From positions 186,001-250,000 of the forward strand of contig NZ_VAHO01000005.1 in the NCBI RefSeq assembly GCF_005796225.1: a stretch of 64,000 nucleotides of DNA. The letters run 5' to 3'. Position numbers and translations under genes: made by a program. Positions 27,519 to 36,844 of this stretch are shown here, in pieces. This stretch comes from Pseudarthrobacter sp. NamE5 (lineage in GTDB: Bacteria; Actinomycetota; Actinomycetes; Actinomycetales; Micrococcaceae). Under the pieces are notes generated by a model that saw only the letters and a list, made by a program, of their open reading frames with translations, had not been told where the DNA came from and did no database searches. Position 1 is the stretch's first letter; each line of letters opens with the position of its first letter.

Positions 27519-28703
27519 TCAGGCGATCCGCCTGGCTCCTGCCGCCGGAGACACCGTAAAGATGTCCGGCACCTTGTAGCGGGCGTCTGCAAATGCAGTG
27601 GCGACGGCGTCGCGCACCGATTGTTCCGCGCTGGCCGGAGTCAGTGCGATCGCTGCGCCGCCAAAGCCGCCGCCGGTCATCCTGGCGCCGATGGCGCCGC
27701 TGGCACGGGCGGTGTCAACCGCCAGGTCGAGTTCCGGGCAGGAGATCTCGAAGTCGTCGCGCATGGAGGCGTGGCTTGCGTCCAGCAAGGAGCCGATGGC
27801 GGCGGGACCTGCGCCTGCCAGCAGTTCCACGGTCTGGAGCACGCGGGCGTTTTCGGTGACCACGTGGCGGACACGGCGGAACGTGACCACATCCAGCAGA
27901 CCGTTGGCTTCGGCCAGATCAGCCACCTGCACGTCACGAAGTGCTTTCACTCCCAGCACCTCGGCGCCAAGCTCGCACGAAGCCCGCCGCGAGGCGTAGC
28001 CGCCATCGGCATGCGAGTGCGAGACCTTGGTGTCGATGACCAGCATCACCAGGCCCGCCGGCTGCGTCTCGAACGGAACCAGGCGCACATTTTGATCCCG
28101 GCAATCCAGGAAAACGGCGTGGCCTTCAGACCCCCGGAGCGAGGCGGACTGGTCCATGATGCCCGTGGGCGCGCCCACGAAGTCGTTTTCCGCGCGCTGC
28201 GTGGCCAGCACCATCTCCTGCGGCTGGAGCCCGGCACCGGTCAGGTCGTTGATCGCCGAGATCACGGCACACTCAATGGCGTGGGATGAGGAAAGCCCGG
28301 CGCCCAGGGGGACGTTTGAGTCCAGCAGGAGGTCCACGCCCGGGACGTCGACGCCGCGCTGTTTCAGTGCCCACATGACACCGAGCGGGTACTTTGTCCA
28401 TCCTTTGGCCGACCCGGGTTCCAGGTTATCCAGGCTGCTGCTGACAACGCCCTGGTCCCCATAGGTGGACAGCAGGCGTACGGAGGAATCGGGCCGGACC
28501 CGAACGGCAACGCGGGCGGTCCGGTCGATGGCGAAGGGCAGGACGAAGCCCTCGTTGTAGTCCGTGTGCTCACCGATGAGATTAACCCGGCCAGGCGCCT
28601 GCCAGATTCCATCAGGAGCATCATCAAACTCCTGCCTGAACCGTGTGGCCAGGGTGGCTCCTGCCGGGGCGTTGGCGGTCAGGGGGTCGGCTGGCGGGTT
28701 CAA
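27519..28703 (-). CDS. galK: Galactokinase
   Basis: GHMP-family kinase that phosphorylates galactose to galactose-1-phosphate, 394 residues. Substrate motif GRVNLIGEHTDYNEGFVLP is near residue 38, the ATP-binding LGAGLSSSHAIE near 130 (a Ser/His variant of the usual GLSSSAA), and GARMTGGGFGGAAIAL near 335. The TTG start at 28703 overlaps the galT stop as TTGA, so the pair is translationally coupled. Order galT-galK on the minus strand, with galM divergent, gives a complete route into the Leloir pathway apart from galE, which is not in this window. Confidence 0.93.
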   Translation of the reverse strand: MNPPADPLTANAPAGATLATRFRQEFDDAPDGIWQAPGRVNLIGEHTDYNEGFVLPFAIDRTARVAVRVRPDSSVRLLSTYGDQGVVSSSLDNLEPGSAKGWTKYPLGVMWALKQRGVDVPGVDLLLDSNVPLGAGLSSSHAIECAVISAINDLTGAGLQPQEMVLATQRAENDFVGAPTGIMDQSASLRGSEGHAVFLDCRDQNVRLVPFETQPAGLVMLVIDTKVSHSHADGGYASRRASCELGAEVLGVKALRDVQVADLAEANGLLDVVTFRRVRHVVTENARVLQTVELLAGAGPAAIGSLLDASHASMRDDFEISCPELDLAVDTARASGAIGARMTGGGFGGAAIALTPASAEQSVRDAVATAFADARYKVPDIFTVSPAAGARRIA

Positions 28704-29857
28704 GCGCGGGCTCCTTCGGGCGTTGCCGCCAGGACGGCGGGGGGAGTGGCGGAAGCCGGAACGGCGACGGAGCGCAACCGCTCAGCCACACTTTCCGGGG
28801 TGGTGTCGTTAATGAAAGCGCCCATGGCTGCCTCCGATCCCGCCAGATACTTCAGCTTATCGGCTGCCCGCCGCGGGGAGGTCAGCTGAAGGTGCAGGTA
28901 ACCGGCAGGCCGCAGGAGATCATCCAATGGTGCCTGGTGCCAGGCCGAGATGTAGGGGGTGGGCGTCGGGTAGAGGGCGTCCATGCGCTTGAGCAGATCG
29001 AGGTAGACGGACGCGAGTTCATCCTTCTCCTCGCCGTTCAGGGCTGCCAGGTCCGGGACTTGGCGGTGGGGGACCAGGTGGATTTCCAGCGGCCATCGGG
29101 CTGCGAAGGGAACATAGGCGCTGAAGTTCTCACCTTCCAGGACCATTCTGTTGCCGTCTTCGCGTTCCGAGCGAAGCAGGGAACCGGTAAGGGTCTCCCG
29201 CCCGTCCCGGGCGTCGTAGAACCTGCGGGCGGCGGCACCGAGCACTCCTGCGCGGGGTGAGACGTAGGGGTAGGCGTAGATCTGGCCGTGCGGGTGATGA
29301 AGCGTCACACCGATGTCTGCGCCGCGGTTTTCGAACGGGAAAACCTGCTTGATCCCGGGGAGGGCGCTCAGTGCTTCCGTGCGTTGCGCCCATGCCTCAA
29401 TGACGGTCCGGGACCGGGCTTCACTCAGTTCACTGAAGGATCCGGTGTGTGAGGGCGTGAAGGCCACCACCTCGCAGCGGCCGAACGCCGGCCACTTGGT
29501 TCCCCAGGCCGGGTTGGCGGCTACCGCGCCGAGGGCGGGTCCGAGAGAAGGGAAGCGGTTTTCAAACACCACCACGTCGTAGTCCGGGGCAGGAATTTCA
29601 GAAAAGTTGCCCGCCGTTGTGGGGCAAATGGGGCACTGGTCCGCGGGGGGAAGGTGGGTGCGGGTCTGACGGTGTGCAGCGACGGCAACCCACTCGTCGG
29701 TCAAGGCATCGTAGCGGACCTCACCCGGTTCGCCCCTCGGTGGCAGGCCCCGGCGATCGGTGGTAAGGCCCTTGGCCCGCGACTTCGGAAACCCGGCGTC
29801 GTCGAAGTAGATCAGCTCCCTGCCGTCGGAGAGCGTGGTGCTGCTGATACTGGTCAT
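28700..29857 (-). CDS. galT: Galactose-1-phosphate uridylyltransferase
   Basis: Transfers UMP from UDP-glucose to galactose-1-phosphate. About 385 residues from ATG 29857 (MTSISSTTLSDGRELIYFDD). Zinc-ligand CPICP is near residue 80 and the nucleophile motif HHPHGQIYAYPYV near 200, where the middle His is uridylylated. The frame extends to 29875, but no ribosome site supports that start. CAGACT lies 6 bases before ATG 29857, close to the TANNNT leaderless arrangement seen elsewhere in the window. Confidence 0.92.
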   Translation of the reverse strand: MTSISSTTLSDGRELIYFDDAGFPKSRAKGLTTDRRGLPPRGEPGEVRYDALTDEWVAVAAHRQTRTHLPPADQCPICPTTAGNFSEIPAPDYDVVVFENRFPSLGPALGAVAANPAWGTKWPAFGRCEVVAFTPSHTGSFSELSEARSRTVIEAWAQRTEALSALPGIKQVFPFENRGADIGVTLHHPHGQIYAYPYVSPRAGVLGAAARRFYDARDGRETLTGSLLRSEREDGNRMVLEGENFSAYVPFAARWPLEIHLVPHRQVPDLAALNGEEKDELASVYLDLLKRMDALYPTPTPYISAWHQAPLDDLLRPAGYLHLQLTSPRRAADKLKYLAGSEAAMGAFINDTTPESVAERLRSVAVPASATPPAVLAATPEGARA

Positions 29858-29969
29858 GCAAAAAGTCTGGCACATCCGACCAAAAATGAATAGTTAACAA
29901 CAAAAACTCACAACGAGGCGGAAGGCTGGCTACGCGCCATATCGGTCAGGGACCGGTACGGTAATGCCC

Positions 29970-30929
29970 ATGAGTTCCAGTTCATCCCAGGAAACCAGCG
30001 CCGCTCCGACCCGACGTGCTTATGCCACGGGCCGGCAGTACGAGATCCGCCGCGGCGATGCCCTGGCCGTCGTCACCGAGCTGGCGGCAGGCCTGCGTTC
30101 CTACAGCCGAGGCGGGACCCTCCTGACCGAGACCTACGCCGATGACCAGATTCCGCCGGGCGGCGCAGGAATCACGCTCGCCCCCTGGGCCAACCGGGTT
30201 GAGGACGGCGCCTGGCTGCTCGACGGCAAAAAGCAGCAGCTGGACATCACCGAGGTGGGGCGGAACAACGCCAGCCACGGCCTGCTCCGGAACTCCTCCT
30301 ACGCCCTGGTGGACGAATCGCAGCACTCGGTCACGCTGGAAGCCACCATTTTTCCGCAGCACGGGTATCCCTTCCTGCTGCGTCACCGGGTGCAGTATCA
30401 GCTCGGGGAGGACCTCGGGCTTCTGGTCCGCCAGACCCTTGCCAGCGATGCCAGCCAGCCCGCCCCCTTCGTCCTGGGAGCCCATCCATACCTCCGGCTG
30501 GGTGATGCGCCCTTGGCGGACCTGGTGCTGACGGTAGCTGCGGATGCCCGTCTGGTGGCGGACGAACGCCTCATTCCGCGCAGCACTGCCCCGGTCCAGG
30601 GGGACACGGACTTCAGGGCAGGCCTGGAGATCGCGGCGCTGACGGTGGACGTTGCCCTGACAGACCTGCATTTTGCAGCAGGAAAAGCGCGCCACACGCT
30701 GGCAGCCCGGGACGGCAGCCAGGTGAGCCTGTGGCAGGACGAATCCTGCCAGTACGTCCACGTCTTCGTGAGCGACAGGTACCCCGGCCGCACGCGCGCG
30801 GTGGCCGTCGAACCCATGACCGGGCCCGCCAACGCCTTCAACTCGGGAGAGGGACTCCGCTGGCTGCCGCCGGGCGGATCCTTCAGCATCGAATGGGGCA
30901 TCGACTACAGCCCTGGCACAGAAGGGTAG
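29970..30929 (+). CDS. galM: Aldose 1-epimerase (galactose mutarotase) family protein
   Basis: Interconverts alpha and beta anomers of galactose or glucose. 319 residues. GITLAPWANRVEDGAW near residue 55 holds the conserved Asn-Arg, NNASHGLLRN supplies a catalytic His, LGAHPYLRLG the second His, and EPMTGPANAFNSGEGLRWL near the C-terminus includes the conserved Glu region. TACGGT at 29957-29962, seven bases upstream, fits a leaderless start at ATG 29970 better than ATG 29964. It is divergent from galTK with a gap of about 110 bases. Confidence 0.88.
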   Translation: MSSSSSQETSAAPTRRAYATGRQYEIRRGDALAVVTELAAGLRSYSRGGTLLTETYADDQIPPGGAGITLAPWANRVEDGAWLLDGKKQQLDITEVGRNNASHGLLRNSSYALVDESQHSVTLEATIFPQHGYPFLLRHRVQYQLGEDLGLLVRQTLASDASQPAPFVLGAHPYLRLGDAPLADLVLTVAADARLVADERLIPRSTAPVQGDTDFRAGLEIAALTVDVALTDLHFAAGKARHTLAARDGSQVSLWQDESCQYVHVFVSDRYPGRTRAVAVEPMTGPANAFNSGEGLRWLPPGGSFSIEWGIDYSPGTEG

Positions 30930-30968
30930 CGGTTTCCGAATAAGCCGCGGCTGCGGAAGTATTAGGCT

Positions 30969-32306
30969 ATGACGCCAGCAAAGGATGCCGTTACCTCCAC
31001 CAGCCCTACTTCGGGACCGCAGTTGCCTGCCGCGGGCCAACCGCTGCGGGTCCTAGCCGACCGTGAACTGGACCGGGACATTCCCTACGGCATCCGCATC
31101 GCCGCCTCCTGGGCGTGGCGCCTTGGCCTGATCCTCCTGGTGGGCGGCGCGCTGGTCTGGCTGTTGAGCAAGATCAGCTTCCTGATCATTCCGGTCATGG
31201 TGGCTGCCCTCCTCGCCGGGCTCCTGAGCCCGGTGGTGGGGTGGCTCAAGCGCCACAGGCTGCCGTCCGGGGTGGCGGTCGCCGTCACCGTGCTGGGCTT
31301 TATCGGCCTGATAGCCGGATCGCTGGCGCTGGTGGGCAGGCAGCTGATCTCCGGGTTTGGCGAACTCTGGTCCGAGGCGCTTGCAGGGGTCAAGCAGATC
31401 CAGGGCTGGCTGTCGGACGGTCCGCTCCATCTCACCGCGGACCAGATGGACCAGTACCTGCAGGATGCATCCACCGCCTTGCAGGAAAACACCAGCAGCA
31501 TCGTCAGCGGAGCCTTGTCCTTCGGCAGCACTGCCGGGCACTTTGCCGCCGGCCTTATCCTGGCCCTCTTCATCCTGATCTTCTTCCTGCTGGAAGGGGA
31601 CCGCATCTGGGCCTTCCTGGTCCGGATGCTTCCCAGGAAGGCAAGGGCGGCAACATTCGGCGCAGGGCGCAGGGGATGGGCGTCGATGGTCAGTTATGCG
31701 CGCATCCAAATGTTCGTGGCCTTTGTGGACGCAGTGGGCATCGGTGTCGGTGCCGCCATCATCGGAGTTCCCCTCGCGCTTCCCCTCAGCGTGCTGGTCT
31801 TCATTGGTTCCTTTATTCCGATCGTCGGTGCCCTGGTCACCGGCGCCATCGCGGTCCTGCTGGCCCTGGTGGCTAACGGCCCCATCAACGCCCTGATCAT
31901 GCTTGGCATCGTGCTGCTCGTCCAGCAGCTGGAAAGCCACATCCTGCAGCCGCTGGTCATGGGCAAGGCGGTTGCCCTGCACCCGGTGGCGGTCATCCTT
32001 GCAGTGGCGGCCGGATCGTACCTTGCCGGCATCCCAGGCGCCCTGTTCTCGGTGCCCATCCTCGCCGTCGCAAACTCAGCCGTTCGCTACATCGCCGCCA
32101 GAACGTGGGAACATGAACAAGTGCCGGTATTCGCCGGAGAGCCACTGACGGCAGGCGCGGATAACACCATCCGCGACGTCCAGCCGCCGGCAGCGCTCAG
32201 CCGCGGCAAAGGCGCCGCCGCCGGCACAACAGCAGAACATCCCGATGCCCCTCCCGCTGCGGAGCCGGGCCCCGGGGCCGAATTTCCAGAGGAGAATAGT
32301 CCGTGA
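30969..32306 (+). CDS. AI-2E family transporter (PerM/TqsA-like membrane protein)
   Basis: 445-residue member of the AI-2E exporter superfamily. The N-terminal hydrophilic ~40 residues are followed by paired helices, a central domain rich in Ser/Gln (GELWSEALAGVKQIQGWL), then the conserved C-terminal helices with IGVPLALPLSVLVFIGSFIPIVGA and LESHILQPLVMGKAVALHPV. The last ~70 residues are a disordered Pro/Ala/Glu tail. Members export autoinducer-2 or act in ion or pH homeostasis; which applies here is unknown. GGAAG ten bases upstream supports ATG 30969. Its stop overlaps ilvA (GTGA). Confidence 0.85.
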   Translation: MTPAKDAVTSTSPTSGPQLPAAGQPLRVLADRELDRDIPYGIRIAASWAWRLGLILLVGGALVWLLSKISFLIIPVMVAALLAGLLSPVVGWLKRHRLPSGVAVAVTVLGFIGLIAGSLALVGRQLISGFGELWSEALAGVKQIQGWLSDGPLHLTADQMDQYLQDASTALQENTSSIVSGALSFGSTAGHFAAGLILALFILIFFLLEGDRIWAFLVRMLPRKARAATFGAGRRGWASMVSYARIQMFVAFVDAVGIGVGAAIIGVPLALPLSVLVFIGSFIPIVGALVTGAIAVLLALVANGPINALIMLGIVLLVQQLESHILQPLVMGKAVALHPVAVILAVAAGSYLAGIPGALFSVPILAVANSAVRYIAARTWEHEQVPVFAGEPLTAGADNTIRDVQPPAALSRGKGAAAGTTAEHPDAPPAAEPGPGAEFPEENSP

Positions 32307-33541
32307 ACGTCCTTGAAACCCTTCCCGTCACGCTGGACGATGTCCTGGAGGCGCAGAAGCTGCTCGACGGGATTATCACGCGCACGCCTGTGGAATCATC
32401 GCGGGCCCTGGGCGCGATGGTGGGCGGCGACGTCTATTTTAAGTGCGAGAACCTTCAGCGGGCGGGTTCGTTCAAGGTCCGGGGCGCCTACGTGCGGATG
32501 GCCCGGCTTACCCCCGAGGAGAAAAAGCGCGGGGTGGTGGCCGCCTCCGCAGGCAACCACGCGCAGGGCGTCGCCGTTGCCGCCAAGAGCCTCGGCATCA
32601 AGGCGCGCATCTACATGCCGCTGGGCGTTGCGCTGCCCAAGCTGTCGGCCACCCGCAGCCACGGTGCGGAGGTCATCCTGCACGGCCACAATGTTGACGA
32701 GGCGCTCGCTGAAGCCCAGCGCTACAGCAACGAAACAGGAACGGTCTTTGTCCATCCCTTCGACAACGTGGACGTCGTGGCGGGACAGGGCACACTGGGC
32801 CTGGAAATCCTGGAACAGGTCCCCACTGTGGACACCATCCTCATGGGGGTGGGAGGCGGCGGACTCCTGGCGGGGGTCGCCGTCGCCGTTAAAGCCCGGG
32901 CAAGGGAGCTCGGACGGGAAATCCGCATCATCGGCGTCCAGGCGGAGAACGCTGCGGCTTACCCGCCGTCCCTCGCAGCCGACGCGTTGGTACCCCTGAA
33001 AAAGGTGTCCACCATGGCGGACGGCATTGCGGTTGGCAGGCCCGGCCAGCTTCCCTTCAGCATCATCCGTGAACTGGTGGACGATGTGGTGACGGTCAGC
33101 GAAGATTCACTGGCCCGTGCGCTGATCTTCCTGCTGGAGCGGGCCAAGATGGTGGTGGAACCCGCCGGCGCGGTGGGGGTTGCAGCGCTGATGGACGGCA
33201 AGATCGAAAACCCCGGCACCACGGTGGCGGTCCTGTCCGGCGGCAACATCGACCCCATGCTCATGCTCAAGGTCATCCAGCGGGGCCTCTCAGCCGCAGG
33301 GCGCTACATGACGGTCCGCATGATGCTCGATGACCGTCCCGGTTCGCTGGCCACCATTGCCAGGATCATCGCCGAGAACGACGCCAACGTCACCGGCCTC
33401 GACCACACGCGGGTAGGCGGCTCGATCAGCATGGGGGACGTGTCCATTACCGTAAACCTGGAAACCAAAGGCCACCAGCATGGCGAGCAGGTACTCACCG
33501 CCCTGCGTGCCGAAGGCTTCCAGCCCATCGTGGTGCATTAG
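32303..33541 (+). CDS. ilvA: Threonine ammonia-lyase (threonine dehydratase) with C-terminal ACT domain
   Basis: PLP enzyme converting threonine to 2-oxobutyrate plus ammonia. 412 residues. The Schiff-base lysine is in GSFKVRGAY (near residue 58), ASAGNHAQGVA forms the Asn loop, and GVGGGGLLAGVA binds the PLP phosphate. The C-terminal ~75 residues (TVRMMLDDRPGSLATIARII...) form one ACT domain, a layout shared by biosynthetic and short catabolic forms, so the isoleucine-synthesis role is probable but not proven. GTG 32303 overlaps the previous stop and has GAGGAG upstream. Confidence 0.92.
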   Translation: MNVLETLPVTLDDVLEAQKLLDGIITRTPVESSRALGAMVGGDVYFKCENLQRAGSFKVRGAYVRMARLTPEEKKRGVVAASAGNHAQGVAVAAKSLGIKARIYMPLGVALPKLSATRSHGAEVILHGHNVDEALAEAQRYSNETGTVFVHPFDNVDVVAGQGTLGLEILEQVPTVDTILMGVGGGGLLAGVAVAVKARARELGREIRIIGVQAENAAAYPPSLAADALVPLKKVSTMADGIAVGRPGQLPFSIIRELVDDVVTVSEDSLARALIFLLERAKMVVEPAGAVGVAALMDGKIENPGTTVAVLSGGNIDPMLMLKVIQRGLSAAGRYMTVRMMLDDRPGSLATIARIIAENDANVTGLDHTRVGGSISMGDVSITVNLETKGHQHGEQVLTALRAEGFQPIVVH

Positions 33542-33549
33542 GACCGCCG

Positions 33550-34170
33550 GTGGCAGGGCTCATGGGAAACGGAAGCCCCGGCCAGCGGGGCACTGTTGCC
33601 GCCCGCGCGAAGGGCGGCCTGCTGGTTCTGGGCGGCTTTGTGGTTCTCCTCTTTGTCATCGAGATGGTGAACGCGCTAATGCTGCGCTCGCTGAACTGGA
33701 CGTTCGGCCTGCGGCCCAGAAGCGCGGATGGCCTGGTGGACATCTTCACCTTCCCGCTGCTGCACGCAAACCTCAACCACCTGATGTCCAACAGTTTGCC
33801 GCTGATCATCTTCGGTTTCCTGGTGTTCCTCTCGGGACTCAGGGTATTCCTGACCGCCCTTGCCTTTAGCTGGCTTGGTTCGGGGATCGCCGTCTGGCTG
33901 ATAGGCGACGGCGGCGTCACCGTGGGTGCCTCAGGCCTGGTCTTCGGGCTGTTTGCGTTCCTCCTGGTGCGCGGCTTCATCAACCGCAGCTGGCGCCAGA
34001 TACTCCTGGCAGTTGTCCTGTTCATGGGCTACGGGAGCATCCTGCTCGGCGTTCTGCCCATTGCGGCGGGATACGTTTCCTGGCAGGCCCATTTGGGCGG
34101 GGCCGCCGGGGGAGTGGTGGCCGCCTTGCTGCTCCGGCGCCGCAGCCGGGCCCGCGGAACTGCGCTGTAG
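33550..34170 (+). CDS. Rhomboid family intramembrane serine protease
   Basis: 206 residues, six predicted helices. Hallmarks are HANLNHLMSN (helix 2, oxyanion-side His/Asn), GASGLVFGLFAF with the nucleophile Ser in GASG, and the catalytic His in QAHLGGAAGGVVAALL. The GTG start at 33550 is 8 bases after ilvA. Client proteins cannot be predicted from sequence. Confidence 0.87.
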   Translation: MAGLMGNGSPGQRGTVAARAKGGLLVLGGFVVLLFVIEMVNALMLRSLNWTFGLRPRSADGLVDIFTFPLLHANLNHLMSNSLPLIIFGFLVFLSGLRVFLTALAFSWLGSGIAVWLIGDGGVTVGASGLVFGLFAFLLVRGFINRSWRQILLAVVLFMGYGSILLGVLPIAAGYVSWQAHLGGAAGGVVAALLLRRRSRARGTAL

Positions 34171-34185
34171 GGTCTCCCGCCGCAT

Positions 34186-34231
34186 AAACACAGAGGCTGG
34201 CCGCCCCTTCGGAACGGCCAGCCTTGTGTTT
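34186..34231. terminator. Terminator between the rhomboid gene and greA
   Basis: AAACACAGAGGCTGGCCG (34186-34203) pairs with CGGCCAGCCTTGTGTTT (34215-34231), with one bulged base. It lies between the two convergent stop codons (34170 and 34244) and has A and T tracts on both sides, so it can act in both directions. Confidence 0.82.
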
Positions 34232-34243
34232 GCCTCGGCAGGA

Positions 34244-34738
34244 CTAAGCTGCGTACGGCTTGGCGGAGAGGATTTCCACCTTGATATCCTTGCCGTTGGG
34301 TGCCACGTAGCTCAGGGTTTCGCCTTCCTTGTGCCCCAGGATGGCGGCACCCAGCGGGGACTTCTCGCTGAAGACGTCCAGGTCCGAGTCGCCGGCAATT
34401 TCGCGGGAACCTAGCAGGAAGGTCTCTTCATCTCCGGCGATCCTTGCCACGACAATCATGCCGGGCTCCACAATTCCGTCGTCTGCCGGGGCCTGGCCCA
34501 CGTGGGCGTCACGGAGCAGCACGGTCAGCTGGCGGATGCGGGCCTCAATCTTGCCCTGCTCTTCCTTGGCTGCGTGGTAGCCGCCGTTCTCCTTCAGGTC
34601 CCCCTCCTGCCGGGCCTGGTCAATCTTCTGGACGATCTCTGCCCGGCCAGGGCCGGAAAGGTGGTCCAGCTCTGCCTTCAGGCGGTCAAAAGCTTCCTGG
34701 GTGAGCCAGGCTGCAGCTGCGCTGTTGGTGGTAGACAC
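34244..34738 (-). CDS. greA: Transcription elongation factor GreA
   Basis: Rescues backtracked RNA polymerase by stimulating transcript cleavage. 164 residues from GTG 34738, which has GAGGAGAAG upstream on the minus strand; the frame reaches 34768 without a better start. The N-terminal coiled coil carries the functional acidic tip DLKENGGYHAAKEEQGKIE, and the C-terminal FKBP-like domain ends in SPLGAAILGHKEGETLSYVAPNG. In M. tuberculosis greA has the same neighbours (DUF4307 gene and mca), as recalled. Confidence 0.94.
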   Translation of the reverse strand: MSTTNSAAAAWLTQEAFDRLKAELDHLSGPGRAEIVQKIDQARQEGDLKENGGYHAAKEEQGKIEARIRQLTVLLRDAHVGQAPADDGIVEPGMIVVARIAGDEETFLLGSREIAGDSDLDVFSEKSPLGAAILGHKEGETLSYVAPNGKDIKVEILSAKPYAA

Positions 34739-34893
34739 GGACTTCTCCTCTAGTGGTCCTACATGCAAAAGACCCCGCCACGGTGGCCACTTGTGGAACA
34801 GTAACCAGCTCAGCGGGGTAAAGGTATTGCTCCATTGTAGTCAATCACTTGGACATACCCAACAAGGAAGCGGTGCGCGTCACACTTCCGCCG

Positions 34894-35346
34894 CTAGGCG
34901 TCAGCAGCCCAGCAGCTGTCTACCACGCCGGACACAGCGAGCGACTCGGTGCGCACGGCCACCCGCTGGGCAACCGTCCGTCCGCCGTCGGCCGTTCCAT
35001 TGGCCTCTCCGGGAGGAATGTCTACCACCTTCCAGCCCACAATGGCGAACTTGGAATCCAGTGCCTTAACCGCGCACTTAACCGGAGTACCAGGCTCACG
35101 CGTCACTCGGAAGTCCACTTCTGCCAGTGTGGCATCCGTGGTGCTGTAGCCGACGTCCTTGAAGGAAACATCGGACAGGGACTGGGAGGTGGAAACCCAG
35201 GCCAGAAACCCGATTCCCACGGCTAGTGCAGCACCACCCAGAATGCGCTTGGTGCCGGGCTTGATGCTGCGCTTTTGGGTGCCATAGCGATTGGCTAGGC
35301 TAGTGTCTGCAGGCGCGGGTTGGGCCGGCTGGTCCGGTGAAGTCAC
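34894..35346 (-). CDS. DUF4307 domain-containing membrane protein
   Basis: 150 residues with one membrane helix at ~36-53 (LGGAALAVGIGFLAWVS), then an extracytoplasmic beta-rich domain with VDFRVTREPGTPVKCAVKALD typical of DUF4307. The GTG start at 35346 is preceded by TAAACT with a 6-base gap, an arrangement for a leaderless mRNA. It is divergent from mca, and its constant position beside mca in actinobacteria hints at a shared process, though no function is established. Confidence 0.83.
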   Translation of the reverse strand: MTSPDQPAQPAPADTSLANRYGTQKRSIKPGTKRILGGAALAVGIGFLAWVSTSQSLSDVSFKDVGYSTTDATLAEVDFRVTREPGTPVKCAVKALDSKFAIVGWKVVDIPPGEANGTADGGRTVAQRVAVRTESLAVSGVVDSCWAADA

Positions 35347-35471
35347 CAGACCAGTTTAGTGCCCTTCCGGCAGAGGCTGGTTTTGCAGCAGCCCTGGCAA
35401 CCAACCGCCCCGCTCAAGCGATCCGTCCAGCAGCCACTGGCAGCAAAAAGAAATTAAGGAGCCGTCCTTCG

Positions 35472-36377
35472 ATGACAGCGTCCAGCAACTCCCCGGCGCC
35501 GCTACGGCTGCTTGCAGTCCACGCCCACCCGGATGATGAGTCCAGCAAAGGCGCTGCGACGATGGCCAAGTACGCAGCTTCCGGGGTTGACGTCCTGGTG
35601 GCCACGTGCACCGACGGCTCCCGGGGGGACATCCAGAACCCCGCGGTCGAGGACGAGCCGCATCCCAAGCGTGATATGGCCGGTGCCCGGCGCCTGGAGA
35701 TGGAACGGGCAGCGGCAATCCTCGGCATCAGGCAGCGGTGGCTGGGCTTCGTTGACTCCGGCCTTCCGGAAGGCGATCCGCTTCCTCCGCTTCCCGCGGG
35801 ATCTTTCGCCACACTGCCGCTCCACCAGGCGGCCGCCCCCCTGGTGCGGCTGGTCCGGTCGTTCAAGCCGCACGTCATCCTCAGCTATGACGAAAACGGA
35901 GGCTACCCCCATCCGGACCACATCATGGCGCACCGGGTGGCAGTGGAGGCCTTCGAATCGGCAGGGAACCCGTCACGCTATCCGGGAGCCGGAGAGCCTT
36001 GGGAGCCCAGCAAGCTCTATTACGACCGGGCCTTCAGCCCGGAACGCTTCCGCGCACTGCATTTTGCCTTGGAGGAAGCCGGCCTGCAGTCCCCGTACGC
36101 GGAGCGGCTCGCGGCCTGGCTCGAGTCGGACGCGGAAGGGCACACTCCGCCTCCTGCGACTCACCCCACCACCACGCAGGTGGATTGCGGGGATTTTTTT
36201 GAGGTGCGGGATGACGCCCTCCGGGCGCACCGCACCCAAGTGGATCCGCTGGGATTCTTTTTTGCCGTGTCTCCGGAGATGCAGCGCCGGGCCTGGCCAT
36301 GGGAAGACTACTCCCTGATCAGGTCAAAGGTTCCTTCCGAGCTCCCTGAGCGGGACCTGTTCGCCGGGCTAAGATAG
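35472..36377 (+). CDS. mca: Mycothiol conjugate amidase Mca
   Basis: Zinc amidase that cleaves mycothiol S-conjugates to a mercapturic acid and GlcN-Ins, part of electrophile detoxification. 301 residues. Zinc and catalytic motif AVHAHPDDESSKGA is at 16-29, and the third ligand lies in GYPHPDHIMAHR near 153. MshB is a close relative, but the C-terminal region WPWEDYSLIRSKV is typical of Mca. ATG 35472 has AAGGAG nine bases upstream; the frame opens at 35337 without similarity there. Presence of Mca marks a mycothiol-using actinobacterium. Confidence 0.9.
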   Translation: MTASSNSPAPLRLLAVHAHPDDESSKGAATMAKYAASGVDVLVATCTDGSRGDIQNPAVEDEPHPKRDMAGARRLEMERAAAILGIRQRWLGFVDSGLPEGDPLPPLPAGSFATLPLHQAAAPLVRLVRSFKPHVILSYDENGGYPHPDHIMAHRVAVEAFESAGNPSRYPGAGEPWEPSKLYYDRAFSPERFRALHFALEEAGLQSPYAERLAAWLESDAEGHTPPPATHPTTTQVDCGDFFEVRDDALRAHRTQVDPLGFFFAVSPEMQRRAWPWEDYSLIRSKVPSELPERDLFAGLR

Positions 36378-36472
36378 AAGCAGCCGGCATTTCTATGTCT
36401 CGTAGAAGATAGGGTCTGGCCCGCCGTCACATCCCCGGCCGCTGCCATCCGCTCCACAGAAGGTAATTCACC

Positions 36473-36838
36473 GTGCATCATCTGCTCCTCAGCCTGGCTA
36501 CCACCCCGACGCCGCTGCCTACGCCCACGCTCCGCGAAGGCATTTCCGAGGACCAGGTGACGCCCGGCCTGTTGGGCTTCATCATGACGGCGTTCTTCGT
36601 GGTTGCGACGGCACTGCTGATCGTGGACATGGTGCGGCGCATCCGCCGCGTCCGCTACCGTGCCCAGGTGGAGGAAGAGCGCCTGGCTGCCGCTGCCGCG
36701 GCTGACGTTGAGGCGGCCGACGCCGCTGACAGTGCCGGCCGTGGGCATGCAGGGCAGGGCCCAGTTCAGGAAACAGGGTCCGCCCAGAAAACGGCCGACG
36801 GCGGCACGGACCTTGGGAAGGGTGAGCAGCGGCGCTGA
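36473..36838 (+). CDS. Small single-pass membrane protein downstream of mca
   Basis: 121 residues. The N-terminus is Thr/Pro-rich, one hydrophobic helix spans ~32-53 (GFIMTAFFVVATALLIVDMV), followed by a strongly basic RRIRRVRYRAQVEEERLAA segment and a disordered acidic/Gly tail. I recall a similar small protein between mca and the hemolysin III gene in M. tuberculosis. The GTG start follows AGAAGG. Function unknown; the orientation rule suggests a cytoplasmic tail. Confidence 0.72.
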   Translation: MHHLLLSLATTPTPLPTPTLREGISEDQVTPGLLGFIMTAFFVVATALLIVDMVRRIRRVRYRAQVEEERLAAAAAADVEAADAADSAGRGHAGQGPVQETGSAQKTADGGTDLGKGEQRR

Positions 36839-36844
36839 GCCGCC